A DNA stretch of 23,701 nucleotides from assembly GCA_030595765.1 (NCBI GenBank), contig JAUVCJ010000008.1, positions 1 to 23,701 of the forward strand. Direction: 5' to 3'. The notes under the pieces were generated by a model. It was given only the letters and a program-made list of their open reading frames with translations. It searched no databases and was not told the origin of the DNA. How positions within the stretch are numbered: the first letter of the stretch is position 1; each line of letters begins with the position of its first letter. Positions 16,201 to 23,363 of the stretch are shown piece after piece. The translations under genes and the position numbers were made by a program. The stretch comes from Thermoplasmatota archaeon. Its GTDB lineage: Archaea > Thermoplasmatota > Thermoplasmata > GCA-020350865 > JAUVCJ01.

Positions 16201-18322
16201 ATATGGGATATGGGTCGGCGGCCACACAAAATGGAACATCTATGTGGGTAATATCATTGAGGATAATGCATGGGATGGCTACTTCAACAGTGGCGGCGTT
16301 GCCACTGACAACACCTTCTACCATAACACCTTCATAAACAACGACGCCGGAGGAGGAGGGGTCCAGGCCTACGACAACAGTGCCAACTCGTGGGACAATG
16401 GCTACCCTCAAGGCGGAAACTACTGGCATGACTATGCCGGCGTAGATGTGTTCTCGGGCCCCAACCAGGACAAAAATGGCTCGGACGGCTTAGGCGACAC
16501 TACATGGGCATTGGGGGGCACTGCTGGCAATAGCGACAATTACCCATTGTATGCCATCCCTGGGAACTACTCGGATGTGGTGGTCATGCTGCTGACCCCT
16601 GAGGATGGGGATGTGGTCTATGGCAAGGTGCATGTCAGCGCCCTTACAGTACCAGAAAAGGACACATTCATCATATTCTATGTAAACGGGATCCAGCATT
16701 CGATGGACGACACCTACCCGTTCGAGACAATTGTTGACACAACTAATTACCCGGATGCGGTCCCTCTGACCATTGAAGCCAGGGGTTCCCTAAGTGACGC
16801 AACAGATGAAGTGACTGTGATTCCGATCAACAATGTCGCAAGCGGAGATTACATCAGAGCACAAACGGTGCTGTTAGAATACCACCCAGAGCAGTTCGCC
16901 TCGGTGCTTGTTGACATCCAGAACGATCCGCCAATGTTTGATTCCCTAAAACTCTGGGTCAGATGCACTGACCCCTCTGGCAACGTGCTTCACAATGAAT
17001 ATTCAGTCTATCCTGATGACAACCAATATCGGGTACTTCTCCACCTTCCAACTGATGCAGTCCTGGGCGGTTATTCTGTTAGTGTTGAAGCAATTGCAAG
17101 CTACATGGCTTATGCGACATGGAACGCTACAGCCTATGCAACGTTTACTGTCACAGGCTCCGATGTCCGGTCAACGCTTGAAGGTCTTGAAGATTACCTC
17201 TACAACCTGGATGCCAACCTTTCGGATGTTATGGACGGGTTGGAGGATGTGCTTGATGCGACTGATGAGCTCAACCTGACCATCAAGGCCATCTCCATTT
17301 CTCTTGCTTCCACGAACGCCAGCCTTGCCCAGATATTGAGCGACCTGGGGCTTTCGCTTGACGATGTCAACGCCTCCCTGGCAAACACCATCTCATCACT
17401 GGAAGGGAACTTCCTTGGGGAGCTAGCCGGTGTTAATTCTTCACTAGCAGGCAAGATTCAGAACGCCCTTGCCGATATTACCGATGAAATCGGGGGTCTT
17501 AACGATACTCTCATGGCTCAACTTCTTCTGCTGGCAACCTCAGGGGATGTGGACGACCTCCAGGCCTGGATGGACTCTGTCATGGGCGCGCTTGACAGTG
17601 AGCTTGCCTCTGCTGAGCTGGCTCTAGCCAATCAGATTACTGGCCTTGAAGTAGCAACTGCGACCCATTACAATGACATTGTATCCGACCTGTCAGAGAC
17701 ACTTCTGGAGCTGTACACCCTCAGGGACTCTCTGGATGGTCACGACCGGGGATTGGATGACAGTATCGCCGGGCTTGAGGACCTGATGGCAGACATCGGT
17801 AGCACAACCATGACCGAGGTTCGCTCAAGGCTCACAGACATTTCCGGGAACATTAGCCAGTACTCACAAGCACTAGGTGATGACCTATCCGCCACCGCCG
17901 CCAATGTCGCCGACTTCGAGGCAGAGATGGAGGCCAGGCTCACAGACCTAAACGATACCCTGACCCAGCTTGATAAGCTTCAGAGCATCTTGGATGAAAT
18001 GGATGCCCTGGCCAATGAGCTGGAGCAGGCCGAGAGCGAGCTTAAAGGCGACATCGAAGGGTCCGGAGCTGAGAACTCGGACCAGAGCCAGACCATCATG
18101 CTCTTACTGTTCCTCGTTGTTGTGCTGACGATAATATCATTGCTCATGGGGATGATGGCTCTCAAGGGTGGCAAGATGGATACAGCTTTGATTGAAGAGC
18201 GCAAGGACATTGAAGAACCCACGGATACTGAACAAGCCAAAGGCATTGAACAGGCCAATGATGATGAAAAGGCCGTGGACATTGAAGATATCGATGATAT
18301 TGAGCAAAACAAGATGGTTTGA
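13220..18322 (+). CDS. Giant NosD-like beta-helix surface protein with coiled-coil stalk and membrane anchor
   Basis: This 1,700-residue exported protein starts with a signal peptide (about 1-34). Residues 35-1110 are a right-handed parallel beta-helix of NosD/CASH type. It opens with FLTIQDAVDNAADGDTIRIW and has dozens of roughly 23-residue rungs such as SNYTDITDVNLTNLDNGIKI and many NNT/NNS glycosylation sequons. Two loops (about 324-393 and 514-590) are copies of one module containing VDQIGG or SDQVGG followed by QIxLVNC. Two Ig-like domains follow (about 1118-1205 and 1211-1313). A 300-residue heptad-rich coiled coil (1314-1613), one transmembrane helix (about 1624-1648) and an acidic tail of six hexapeptide repeats complete the protein. 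Beta-helices often bind or process polysaccharide; no catalytic residues were identified. It probably stands off the cell surface as an adhesin or S-layer-associated protein. The start is set by GGAGGT 7 nt upstream; an ATG at 13163 lacks such a site. Confidence 0.9.
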   Translation: MSRTRWFIYSVPCLLVICLSILFLTAGGGLNVQGATIIADQGGNGDFLTIQDAVDNAADGDTIRIWNGTYTENVVVNRTLTIIGNTTSNVTIDGDQDAPVVNITAGHVNITGLKIVSSSTNSDIGIVVINTTQASITRVNFTNLETGIQIYNSSHTSISWINISGIDDGIYLQKSNYTDITDVNLTNLDNGIKIYDTSNCNITRVNLTDMQDGIYLWNSTSCNLTGISTNDITYAIQFVKSSQSTVYNSLFYNIHAGVTFQESNNITVTSNNVSLVGNSAFIAYYSDYISIINNEAYDIEQTDVAFIWATHVTLSGNSFQRGIVWEMEQELMQWNTHNVDGTNLVGGKPLLYLSDQVGGIIPPGLGQIVLVNCSQMIIEDQSINNTHISIQIAFSSNIDIWNNTLFNNSHGLYLFHSSYIFIYNNEIASLDGGAVVMEYVDYSGIYQNNLNDNDFGIYMLFSEYNVISGNTLNNIPGGCIGMELSPYNTVTDNEMLNVSAGIGIGDSGGSVFTGNVMVGGGFDIYGTTLWDWNSLVLDTSNTVDGKYIRYVVDQIGGSVPIADTAQIILVNCTGVNVTGHSISDRHDAVDVAYSFGINIFGNNLTGNTRGVNFYETRNSMVFSNNLSSNDYGAVQLGHSPDNEVSNNNVSSSTGTMFSVECSENTVLESNWAVHGDNNDIRVTWSNNTVIHNNTLLGKSMIKIDRTHWAVMTNNTLVKGIVWVSDSPNTWVEGNYFNDSQEAGVSVQDSPNSSFIGNIINNASVRGLAFYDSPDCLVKDNYLYDNGWQAIALGEGSDRATLLNNTVISSGLGGISMWSDGHTLIENTITGSSSQGILLSESNDITLTNNQVTLNGEAGVEVKMSENIVISGGTFSSNGMQGIDVWSSSHVMISDVTITFNTYQGITIDDSPYVSIINNDISNNLDEGLRIYTTDNSTISGNMFDSNTDMGLFVDDINDTEISGNTITGSTFEGLRLQGSLRNTISNNEIISNARYGIWVGGHTKWNIYVGNIIEDNAWDGYFNSGGVATDNTFYHNTFINNDAGGGGVQAYDNSANSWDNGYPQGGNYWHDYAGVDVFSGPNQDKNGSDGLGDTTWALGGTAGNSDNYPLYAIPGNYSDVVVMLLTPEDGDVVYGKVHVSALTVPEKDTFIIFYVNGIQHSMDDTYPFETIVDTTNYPDAVPLTIEARGSLSDATDEVTVIPINNVASGDYIRAQTVLLEYHPEQFASVLVDIQNDPPMFDSLKLWVRCTDPSGNVLHNEYSVYPDDNQYRVLLHLPTDAVLGGYSVSVEAIASYMAYATWNATAYATFTVTGSDVRSTLEGLEDYLYNLDANLSDVMDGLEDVLDATDELNLTIKAISISLASTNASLAQILSDLGLSLDDVNASLANTISSLEGNFLGELAGVNSSLAGKIQNALADITDEIGGLNDTLMAQLLLLATSGDVDDLQAWMDSVMGALDSELASAELALANQITGLEVATATHYNDIVSDLSETLLELYTLRDSLDGHDRGLDDSIAGLEDLMADIGSTTMTEVRSRLTDISGNISQYSQALGDDLSATAANVADFEAEMEARLTDLNDTLTQLDKLQSILDEMDALANELEQAESELKGDIEGSGAENSDQSQTIMLLLFLVVVLTIISLLMGMMALKGGKMDTALIEERKDIEEPTDTEQAKGIEQANDDEKAVDIEDIDDIEQNKMV
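18203..18310 (+). repeat. Six 18-bp units encoding an acidic hexapeptide repeat
   Basis: In the cytoplasmic tail of the giant surface protein the frame reads KDIEEP, TDTEQA, KGIEQA, NDDEKA, VDIEDI and DDIEQN, six back-to-back hexapeptides of the form x-D-I-E-Q-A. The underlying DNA is a diverged 18-bp tandem repeat that keeps frame. Confidence 0.8.
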
Positions 18323-18395
18323 TTCATTAATGCCAAAGAGCTTTGACATAAAACAAAATAGATGTACCTGGCTAGGATGCAAATCACACGCATAA

Positions 18396-18737
18396 GAAGA
18401 TGATATCACGATTTTCAAAAGAATACTCATAGTGACCGACGGCTCGAAACTTGCCGAGAACGTTGTGCGATATTGTGCTCAGAATTTGCCAGAAGCTGAA
18501 TTTCATGTTTTGGGAATGGTCAACACCATAAGCATTGGGTCTACCCACAGGACAATGATGCTGACTGAAGTTCTCAAAAAGATGGCTAAGAAAGCTGTCA
18601 ATAAGACAGCTAAACAATTGCAAGACCTCGGCATTAAAAAACTGCATAAACACGTATTGACAGGTGTTCCCATCATGCTCCTTGGTCTAGGGATCACAAC
18701 ACTGATAATCATCGTATGTCCGGTGCTACCGTTCTGA
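18396..18737 (+). pseudogene. Decayed universal stress protein (UspA family)
   Basis: Translation after an in-frame TAA (18393) reads FKRILIVTDGSKLAENVV, then AEFHVLGMVNT, a long helix and KHVLTGVP. This is the first two-thirds of a UspA-type nucleotide-binding protein. The frame then jumps to IIIVCPVLPF and stops, so the segment that normally holds the ATP-binding GxxGxxxxxxxxxGS motif (about 40 residues) is missing, while the final CPVL strand is kept. No ATG or GTG precedes the first strand. An ATT (18411) sits where family members start with MFKRIL. GTG 18432 would delete strand one. Loss of start and internal deletion together suggest a pseudogene. A truncated protein from an ATT start cannot be excluded. 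Confidence 0.65.
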
Positions 18738-18793
18738 TCTGGCACTTAGCGAGATAACACATATAGAAAGCATTCATCAGTGCAATTATCATT

Positions 18794-19309
18794 TCAGCTC
18801 TCAAGCTGCTCTCTGATTGCATCAATATACGGAGATAGAAACTTGGCGATCTCATTCATCATCTGTTCATCGATCTTGCAAAAAGCTGATGGGTCGTTGC
18901 TGTCGATATCGATCTCTGCAACTACCTTATCCTGGTGCCAGATCGGGACAACTAGCTCGGAACGTGTTGTGGTGCTGCATGCAATGTGTCTTGGGTCTGC
19001 ATGAACATCTGGAAGGTTGATGGTCCTCTTCTTCCTTACTGCGGCTCCACATATTCCTTTCTCGATGGAAATGGTGGTGTGAGGAGTGGGCGAGCCCTTG
19101 AAAGGCCCCAATTTCAGCACGCCGCCGCAAACAACATAGATGCCAACCCAGTTGAAATGATCGAAGCCCATATGTAGCTGGCCTACAGCCTCCTTGGCAG
19201 GATCCTTTGAGGATGTTATCTTTTTTATTAGGGTTTTGTAGGTCGATGTTAGATTTTCTCCATAAACCATTGAATTCACTTCCAGTAGAACTGCGTTTCT
19301 CCCAGTCAT
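18794..19309 (-). CDS. GAF-domain protein similar to free methionine-R-sulfoxide reductase
   Basis: This 171-residue protein consists of one GAF domain. The pattern FNWVGIYVV, LKLGPFKG, GICGAAVRKKRTI, DVHADPRHIACSTTTRSELV and VVAEIDIDS closely follows the fRMsr (YebR-type) family, which reduces free methionine-R-sulfoxide. Two of the three family cysteines are present, C87 (GICG) and C111 (HIAC). The third, expected shortly after GPFQG, is replaced in the TPHTT stretch near residue 76. The usual C84-C118 disulfide exchange therefore cannot form, though C87 might substitute. It may be a reductase variant or a redox-sensing relative. ATG 19309 is chosen; a TTG at 19312 is adjacent. It lies alone on the minus strand beside a decayed stress-protein gene. 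Confidence 0.82.
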   Translation of the reverse strand: MTGRNAVLLEVNSMVYGENLTSTYKTLIKKITSSKDPAKEAVGQLHMGFDHFNWVGIYVVCGGVLKLGPFKGSPTPHTTISIEKGICGAAVRKKRTINLPDVHADPRHIACSTTTRSELVVPIWHQDKVVAEIDIDSNDPSAFCKIDEQMMNEIAKFLSPYIDAIREQLES

Positions 19310-19391
19310 CAAACAATTATGACTGGTAAATACCCTTAATGTGTGCGTCTAAATATCCTTTTCGCTGGAACTCTATTGACCTGTTATTGAG

Positions 19392-19451
19392 TTATTGTCT
19401 TTTGTAGCCAAATATGTAGCTCCAACGGATATCCTCATACCAATAATTCAC
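19392..19451 (-). CDS. Possible 19-residue ORF behind the zinc-ribbon gene
   Basis: A GTG at 19451 opens MNYWYEDIRWSYIFGYKRQ then TAA. AAGGAGTGA, identical to the ribosome-binding site of the SPFH gene, precedes it by about 6 nt and starts just after the upstream stop. The remainder of 19313-19472 holds nothing else I recognise. The case rests on the ribosome-binding site alone. Confidence 0.22.
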   Translation of the reverse strand: MNYWYEDIRWSYIFGYKRQ

Positions 19452-19472
19452 AACTGTTCACTCCTTGCACGA

Positions 19473-20222
19473 CTACAGTATCTTCTGCAATACATCAGCC
19501 AGGTCGTGTACTTGTATGGTGGTGCCGCAGTAATTGCAGAATTTAAGGCCTTGGGGGCTAGAATCGCCTGATATCTCAATGGCAGCAGAGCATTTTGGGC
19601 AGTTGTAAGTGGTTGTCAGGCCGCCCTTGCGCATCTGCTCTATCAATCGGTTCACATCGACAGCCACGTTAGTGGTCTGCTTGGCCTTGCTCCGCACCCT
19701 ACCAGCCTCCTCCCACAAGCCAAGCTCGTCGTATAAACGGCCGCATTCCTCGAACTTCCCAGCAGTCTCGTAGTTTTTTGCCATTGCCATCTTGGAATTG
19801 CGCTCAAAGTCCATTCCCTGGTCATAGGCCTGGATAAGCTGCGGAGGTATGGCATCCCTGATGATGACAACCCTTTGGCCCTCCAACGTGAATGTTGATA
19901 TTAGCACTTCCATCTGGTTCCGAACGTACCTGAAATGGACTGGCATTTGCTGTTGTATGAAACCTGTTAGGCAGCCAATGTTGCAGAACTTCAGCGGCCT
20001 GTTCATTCCAGAATGGTATGGATCGCTCTTCCACGCATCGAAATCACGCTGTCTCTTGTTTTGAAGCACACCGAAGCGTTCATTACGAAGTGTGTTGTAA
20101 AAATCCGAATCGATGGCCGGCAGATGCACAGTGCATGAGGCGCACATCTGTTTTTTGCAATTTGAACAGGCCAGAGTGGAAAGGAACATCCCTTTCTTGC
20201 CACAGTTGAAGCATTGCGCCAT
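19473..20222 (-). CDS. Multi-zinc-ribbon protein with helical-repeat middle
   Basis: This 249-residue protein has cysteine pairs at both ends. The N-terminal ones are C4/C7, C19/C22 and C27/C30, C80/C84 lie between, and a C-terminal ribbon uses C208/C211 and C229/C232. A short helical hairpin at 145-180 (AGKFEECGRLYDELGLWEE and AGRVRSK) resembles the TPR-like element that often precedes zinc ribbons in archaeal proteins. Residues 95-130 form a beta-rich segment containing EGQRVVIIRD. No membrane segment is present. I do not recognise a named family; nucleic-acid or protein binding is plausible. ATG 20222 starts the first ribbon. The longer frame upstream would overlap the methyltransferase-like gene and is not used. 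A CTTTAATATTC TATA-like box lies just upstream. Confidence 0.78.
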   Translation of the reverse strand: MAQCFNCGKKGMFLSTLACSNCKKQMCASCTVHLPAIDSDFYNTLRNERFGVLQNKRQRDFDAWKSDPYHSGMNRPLKFCNIGCLTGFIQQQMPVHFRYVRNQMEVLISTFTLEGQRVVIIRDAIPPQLIQAYDQGMDFERNSKMAMAKNYETAGKFEECGRLYDELGLWEEAGRVRSKAKQTTNVAVDVNRLIEQMRKGGLTTTYNCPKCSAAIEISGDSSPQGLKFCNYCGTTIQVHDLADVLQKIL

Positions 20223-20301
20223 ATGATTTGATATCTGATTGAGAATATTAAAGAATATCTCATAGGTATCATAGGCAAGATCAATCTGACTTTTTCTTCC
20301 C

Positions 20302-21087
20302 TTATACCACTCTTGGCACCCGCTCCTTCCACTCCTCAAAGCCATCCAGGTCATCAATCTCAGCCTCTTCCACGTAGCACAAGCGCACATACATCACCAG
20401 CAGGATAGGGGCGAAGATGTTGACCAGCAAAGTCGGCCAACCGAACCACCAGCCCACGATTATCAGGATGAACCCTAGGTACTGGGGGTTGCGCGATACT
20501 GCGTAAACTCCGGTTGTGACCAGGGCTTTGCCCTGCTTGATACCCCTGAATAGCTGGTACCAGGCCACCACGATCAGGATAGAACCTACCGTCATGATGA
20601 TGAGGCCATAGGTCATTGGGATCGAAAGATATAGCTGGACTCCCAGAAAATTGATGTTGAATGGGGTGAGTAGGCCTGGAGATGGGGCACCTGCCAAGCC
20701 AGCGCTGGGCCCGGCAATAAGGAGGATGAGCAGGGGGATGCCATACATCTCAACGAACAGGCTCACAATGAAGGCACCAACCAGGGTGTACTCCTTCCAG
20801 TCCACCTTGCGCCTAAAAGAGAGTGGTATCAGAAAGCTCAAGAATATCGCAATGTTGGCAATAACCACATGCCACTGGCCTACAACCACGTCAGGTGCGA
20901 TGGAACCGCTGATATGAGCCTGGAAGTGGTCGATGAAATGAGGCAGGAACAGCAGAATGGATAGGGCTGTTGCAACAATTATTCCACGGGCCAGGAGATT
21001 CCAACGGGAAAGCCCAAGAAAGCTGATGGAGTTGCCAGAGGTGGGGGTTGCTGGTGCCTCGTTCATTAGACTGGCAGATGGATGCAC
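20302..21087 (-). CDS. Isoprenylcysteine carboxyl methyltransferase-like membrane protein
   Basis: This 261-residue polytopic protein (six or so hydrophobic helices from about 30) ends with the ICMT/PEMT signature. LVTTGVYAVSRNPQYLGFIL at about 189-208 is followed by a hydrophobic hairpin and a final YVEEAEIDDLDG, the SAM-binding part of this family. Homologues in bacteria and archaea are widespread but mostly without known substrates; small-molecule or lipid methylation is inferred. GTG 21087 lies 27 nt from the centre of a TATA box shared with the divergent GyrI-like gene, suggesting a leaderless start. ATG 21066 is in frame and would give 254 residues. There is no clear Shine-Dalgarno site for either. 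Confidence 0.85.
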   Translation of the reverse strand: MHPSASLMNEAPATPTSGNSISFLGLSRWNLLARGIIVATALSILLFLPHFIDHFQAHISGSIAPDVVVGQWHVVIANIAIFLSFLIPLSFRRKVDWKEYTLVGAFIVSLFVEMYGIPLLILLIAGPSAGLAGAPSPGLLTPFNINFLGVQLYLSIPMTYGLIIMTVGSILIVVAWYQLFRGIKQGKALVTTGVYAVSRNPQYLGFILIIVGWWFGWPTLLVNIFAPILLVMYVRLCYVEEAEIDDLDGFEEWKERVPRVV

Positions 21088-21109
21088 TGCATAAACCTTT
21101 TCGGGATAG

Positions 21110-21118
21110 ATAATATAT
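21110..21118. promoter_or_regulatory. Shared, nearly palindromic TATA box for two divergent genes
   Basis: ATAATATAT is centred at 21114. The GTG at 21087 on the minus strand and the ATG at 21141 on the plus strand are each 27 nt from that centre, the spacing expected for leaderless archaeal transcripts in both directions. The plus gene also has GGTGA 5 nt before its ATG. Confidence 0.5.
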
Positions 21119-21140
21119 GTGTTTTAATATGGTGAAGAAT

Positions 21141-21764
21141 ATGGAAAAAATAGATTTCAAAAAGGAGCTGAAGCACCTATATGTCCCTGGAAAAAAGGAC
21201 GTTGTCACAGTTGAGGTTCCTGAACTCAAGTTTCTGATGATCGATGGGGAAGGGGACCCCAAGACCTCCCAGGGTTACAAGGACGCCATAGAGGCTCTGT
21301 TCGCTGTATCCTATGACCTCAAGTTCAGCATCAAAAGAGGGCCACTGGAGATCGATTACGGGGCCATGCCACTCGAAGGCCTGTGGTGGGTGGATGACAT
21401 GAGCAAGTTCAGCATCGAGGAAAAAGGCGATTGGAAATGGACTGCCATGATAATGCAGCCAGGCAATGAGGACTTTGAGATATCTCAGGAGGATGTGAAA
21501 CAATCCATCGCACGAGTACAAAAGAAAAAAGGCCTGGTCGCCCTGCCTAAATTGAGATTTGAATTATATGACGAGGGACACTCTGCCCAGATAATGCACA
21601 TCGGCCCTTTCTCAGATGAAGGCCCTACCATCGAGAAGATCCATGATCACATTGAGAAGAGCGGGCATAAGAGAAAAGGCCTGCATCATGAGATCTATCT
21701 TAGCGACTTTAGAAGAACTGCGCCAGAGAAATTAAGGACAATTATTAGGCAACCGTTTGAGTGA
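21141..21764 (+). CDS. GyrI-like small-molecule-binding domain protein
   Basis: This 207-residue soluble protein has the two-half SHS2-like layout of the GyrI-like family (PF06445). The first half contains VPELKFLMIDGEGDP and YSLQ-free helices around KDAIEALFAVSYDLKF. The second contains LPKLRFELYDEGHSAQIMHI followed by GPFSDEGPTIEKIHDHIE and ends HHEIYLSDFRRTAPEKLRT. The long version with a WWVDDMS segment is common in bacteria and archaea. These proteins bind small hydrophobic ligands, and some members hydrolyse certain electrophiles. No DNA-binding domain is attached. The start at 21141 is supported by GGTGA and the TATA spacing; ATGs at 21117 and 21129 lie in or near the promoter. It converges with AbiEii. 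Confidence 0.86.
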   Translation: MEKIDFKKELKHLYVPGKKDVVTVEVPELKFLMIDGEGDPKTSQGYKDAIEALFAVSYDLKFSIKRGPLEIDYGAMPLEGLWWVDDMSKFSIEEKGDWKWTAMIMQPGNEDFEISQEDVKQSIARVQKKKGLVALPKLRFELYDEGHSAQIMHIGPFSDEGPTIEKIHDHIEKSGHKRKGLHHEIYLSDFRRTAPEKLRTIIRQPFE

Positions 21765-21777
21765 AAATTATAAAGAT

Positions 21778-22563
21778 TTATTCTATCCCTAATTTTTCCA
21801 AAATATCCAGAACCCCTTGGAGCGCTTCATCGAAATCTGGCAGGTTCTTCATCTGGTGCCTAAGCGAGCTTTCCCATGCTGCTCCATAATATTTCTCCTT
21901 CCCATTGAAATAAGTGATTTGTGGTGTTATTCCTTTAAACTTGCACTTCTGCATAAATATGTCCTGTAGACCATTTTTATCAACGTGTTCCCACAGGCAG
22001 TATACATCATAAAGATCACGCGGCCTTATGCGCTGAAATAGTGCCCTGACCTTTTCAGCTACAGTTTCCTGTAAAGAATACACATCTACAATAGCATTGT
22101 ATTCATCCGAATAATTGTGGAAGACCGGCAGTTGTTCAGAGGGGGTCATCAATATTTCATTTTCAGTCTTTGATACATCCAGTTTTATCTTTATCGGTGC
22201 CCCTGCCCTTCTCAATATCCTAAAATAGACTTTGCCAACCCACCCATTCTCATTTTGTTCTAGCACAACCCTATCCTCAAAATCAATGTTGGCCTCATCG
22301 CGAGCAAAATCTATACATTCACGAATCACTTCTTTCAAGCGGTCATCATTCACCTGGCTAACCATTGTGAAGTCAAGGTCATCGGAAAATCTATAGTTGT
22401 TGATGTGGGTCTTTCTTATCGCAGTGCCACCCTTGAACACCATCCCCCTTTCCTTTGAATACAGGGCTTTCAAGAACCAGTTCTGGGCATAGTCCCTTTC
22501 GATAGTTGATGTAGGCACCCCATTGGCTCTTGCATGTTTTGCTATCTCTGTTGCGGATATCAT
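21778..22563 (-). CDS. abiEii: AbiEii/AbiGii-type nucleotidyltransferase toxin
   Basis: This 261-residue protein belongs to the DNA polymerase beta-like nucleotidyltransferase group. FKGGTAIRK at 43-51 and RFSDDLDF at 58-65 carry the GS-like and DxD motifs. IKIKLDVS near 124-131 gives the third acidic residue. EKVRALFQR with PRDLYDVY (170-188) is the family's later conserved motif. AbiEii is the toxin of the type IV AbiE system, where it inhibits growth to block phage; related toxins modify the 3' end of tRNA. All motif residues appear intact. Its ATG overlaps the end of abiEi by 4 nt, so the two are translated together. Confidence 0.92.
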   Translation of the reverse strand: MISATEIAKHARANGVPTSTIERDYAQNWFLKALYSKERGMVFKGGTAIRKTHINNYRFSDDLDFTMVSQVNDDRLKEVIRECIDFARDEANIDFEDRVVLEQNENGWVGKVYFRILRRAGAPIKIKLDVSKTENEILMTPSEQLPVFHNYSDEYNAIVDVYSLQETVAEKVRALFQRIRPRDLYDVYCLWEHVDKNGLQDIFMQKCKFKGITPQITYFNGKEKYYGAAWESSLRHQMKNLPDFDEALQGVLDILEKLGIE

Positions 22564-23327
22564 TCGATATTCTCCAGAGTATCTTCAGCTAGATTAATAA
22601 TTAATTTCCATTTGCTACTCTTCTCGCCCTCATGGGGCATTGAAGGATCCAGGTGGAGATAGTTGCTTATATTTCTCTTAAGTGGCGGCAGATGAATATC
22701 TATTCCATAATAATCACAGAGAAATCCGAGCCTTCTTATCACGCCTGTGTTATTGATCTGATTTGCGTAGTCTACAATTATGGTCTTATCAAACGATTGT
22801 TCTTTTATGCCTTTTATCACCTCAATGATCCCTCCAGAATATCTGGGCCAGTCTAAACAATCGATGATCGTTTTTTCCTTGTCTGTGATGAATATCTTAT
22901 GATTATCGAACCAGGCTGCCTTTAACCCAAAGAGCTTCTGGGGCTTGATCTTGATTATTTTATACCTGACCCCAAACACTTCCAGGCCCAGCTTTTTCTT
23001 TCGGGAGGTTGTTTGGATAAAGACAGTCGATGGAATCTGATCTGTGAAGCCGTAGTAATGCAATGCACTCCAATAAGAGATGCAATAGGGCTCAACAAGC
23101 ATGGAGCCAATAACAAATTCGTTGAGAGTGTATTTGCCCTTTTCAGCGCTAAGGGGTATTATTATGTACTTTCCATTTTCGATGCGCTCTATCCATCCTT
23201 GTTTTTCCAATCTATATAAGAGTTTTTTAAGGCCACTATCACTCATCTGGGTAGTCTTTCTCATATCATTTATAGTAAATACTTCGCTTAGCTCTGAGAA
23301 TTTATCAACAAGATTTGATTTTCTCAT
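22560..23327 (-). CDS. abiEi: AbiEi-type antitoxin
   Basis: This 255-residue protein has an N-terminal winged helix (about residues 3-60, including GLKKLLYRLEKQGWIERIENG) followed by the AbiEi body with SYWSALHYYGFTDQ and KEKTIIDCLDWPRYSGG. AbiEi neutralises AbiEii without a stable complex and represses its own promoter in characterised systems. It is first in the pair, as is usual. ATG 23327 is preceded by GGTG about 7 nt away. A TTATATATA stretch near 23386-23396 would start transcription roughly 35-40 nt before the gene. I found no convincing paired operator repeats. The pair is more AT-rich than its neighbours, fitting acquisition by transfer. Confidence 0.9.
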   Translation of the reverse strand: MRKSNLVDKFSELSEVFTINDMRKTTQMSDSGLKKLLYRLEKQGWIERIENGKYIIIPLSAEKGKYTLNEFVIGSMLVEPYCISYWSALHYYGFTDQIPSTVFIQTTSRKKKLGLEVFGVRYKIIKIKPQKLFGLKAAWFDNHKIFITDKEKTIIDCLDWPRYSGGIIEVIKGIKEQSFDKTIIVDYANQINNTGVIRRLGFLCDYYGIDIHLPPLKRNISNYLHLDPSMPHEGEKSSKWKLIINLAEDTLENIE

Positions 23328-23363
23328 TTTTATACACCATAGTTCCGGTTATTGTCCACTTTG

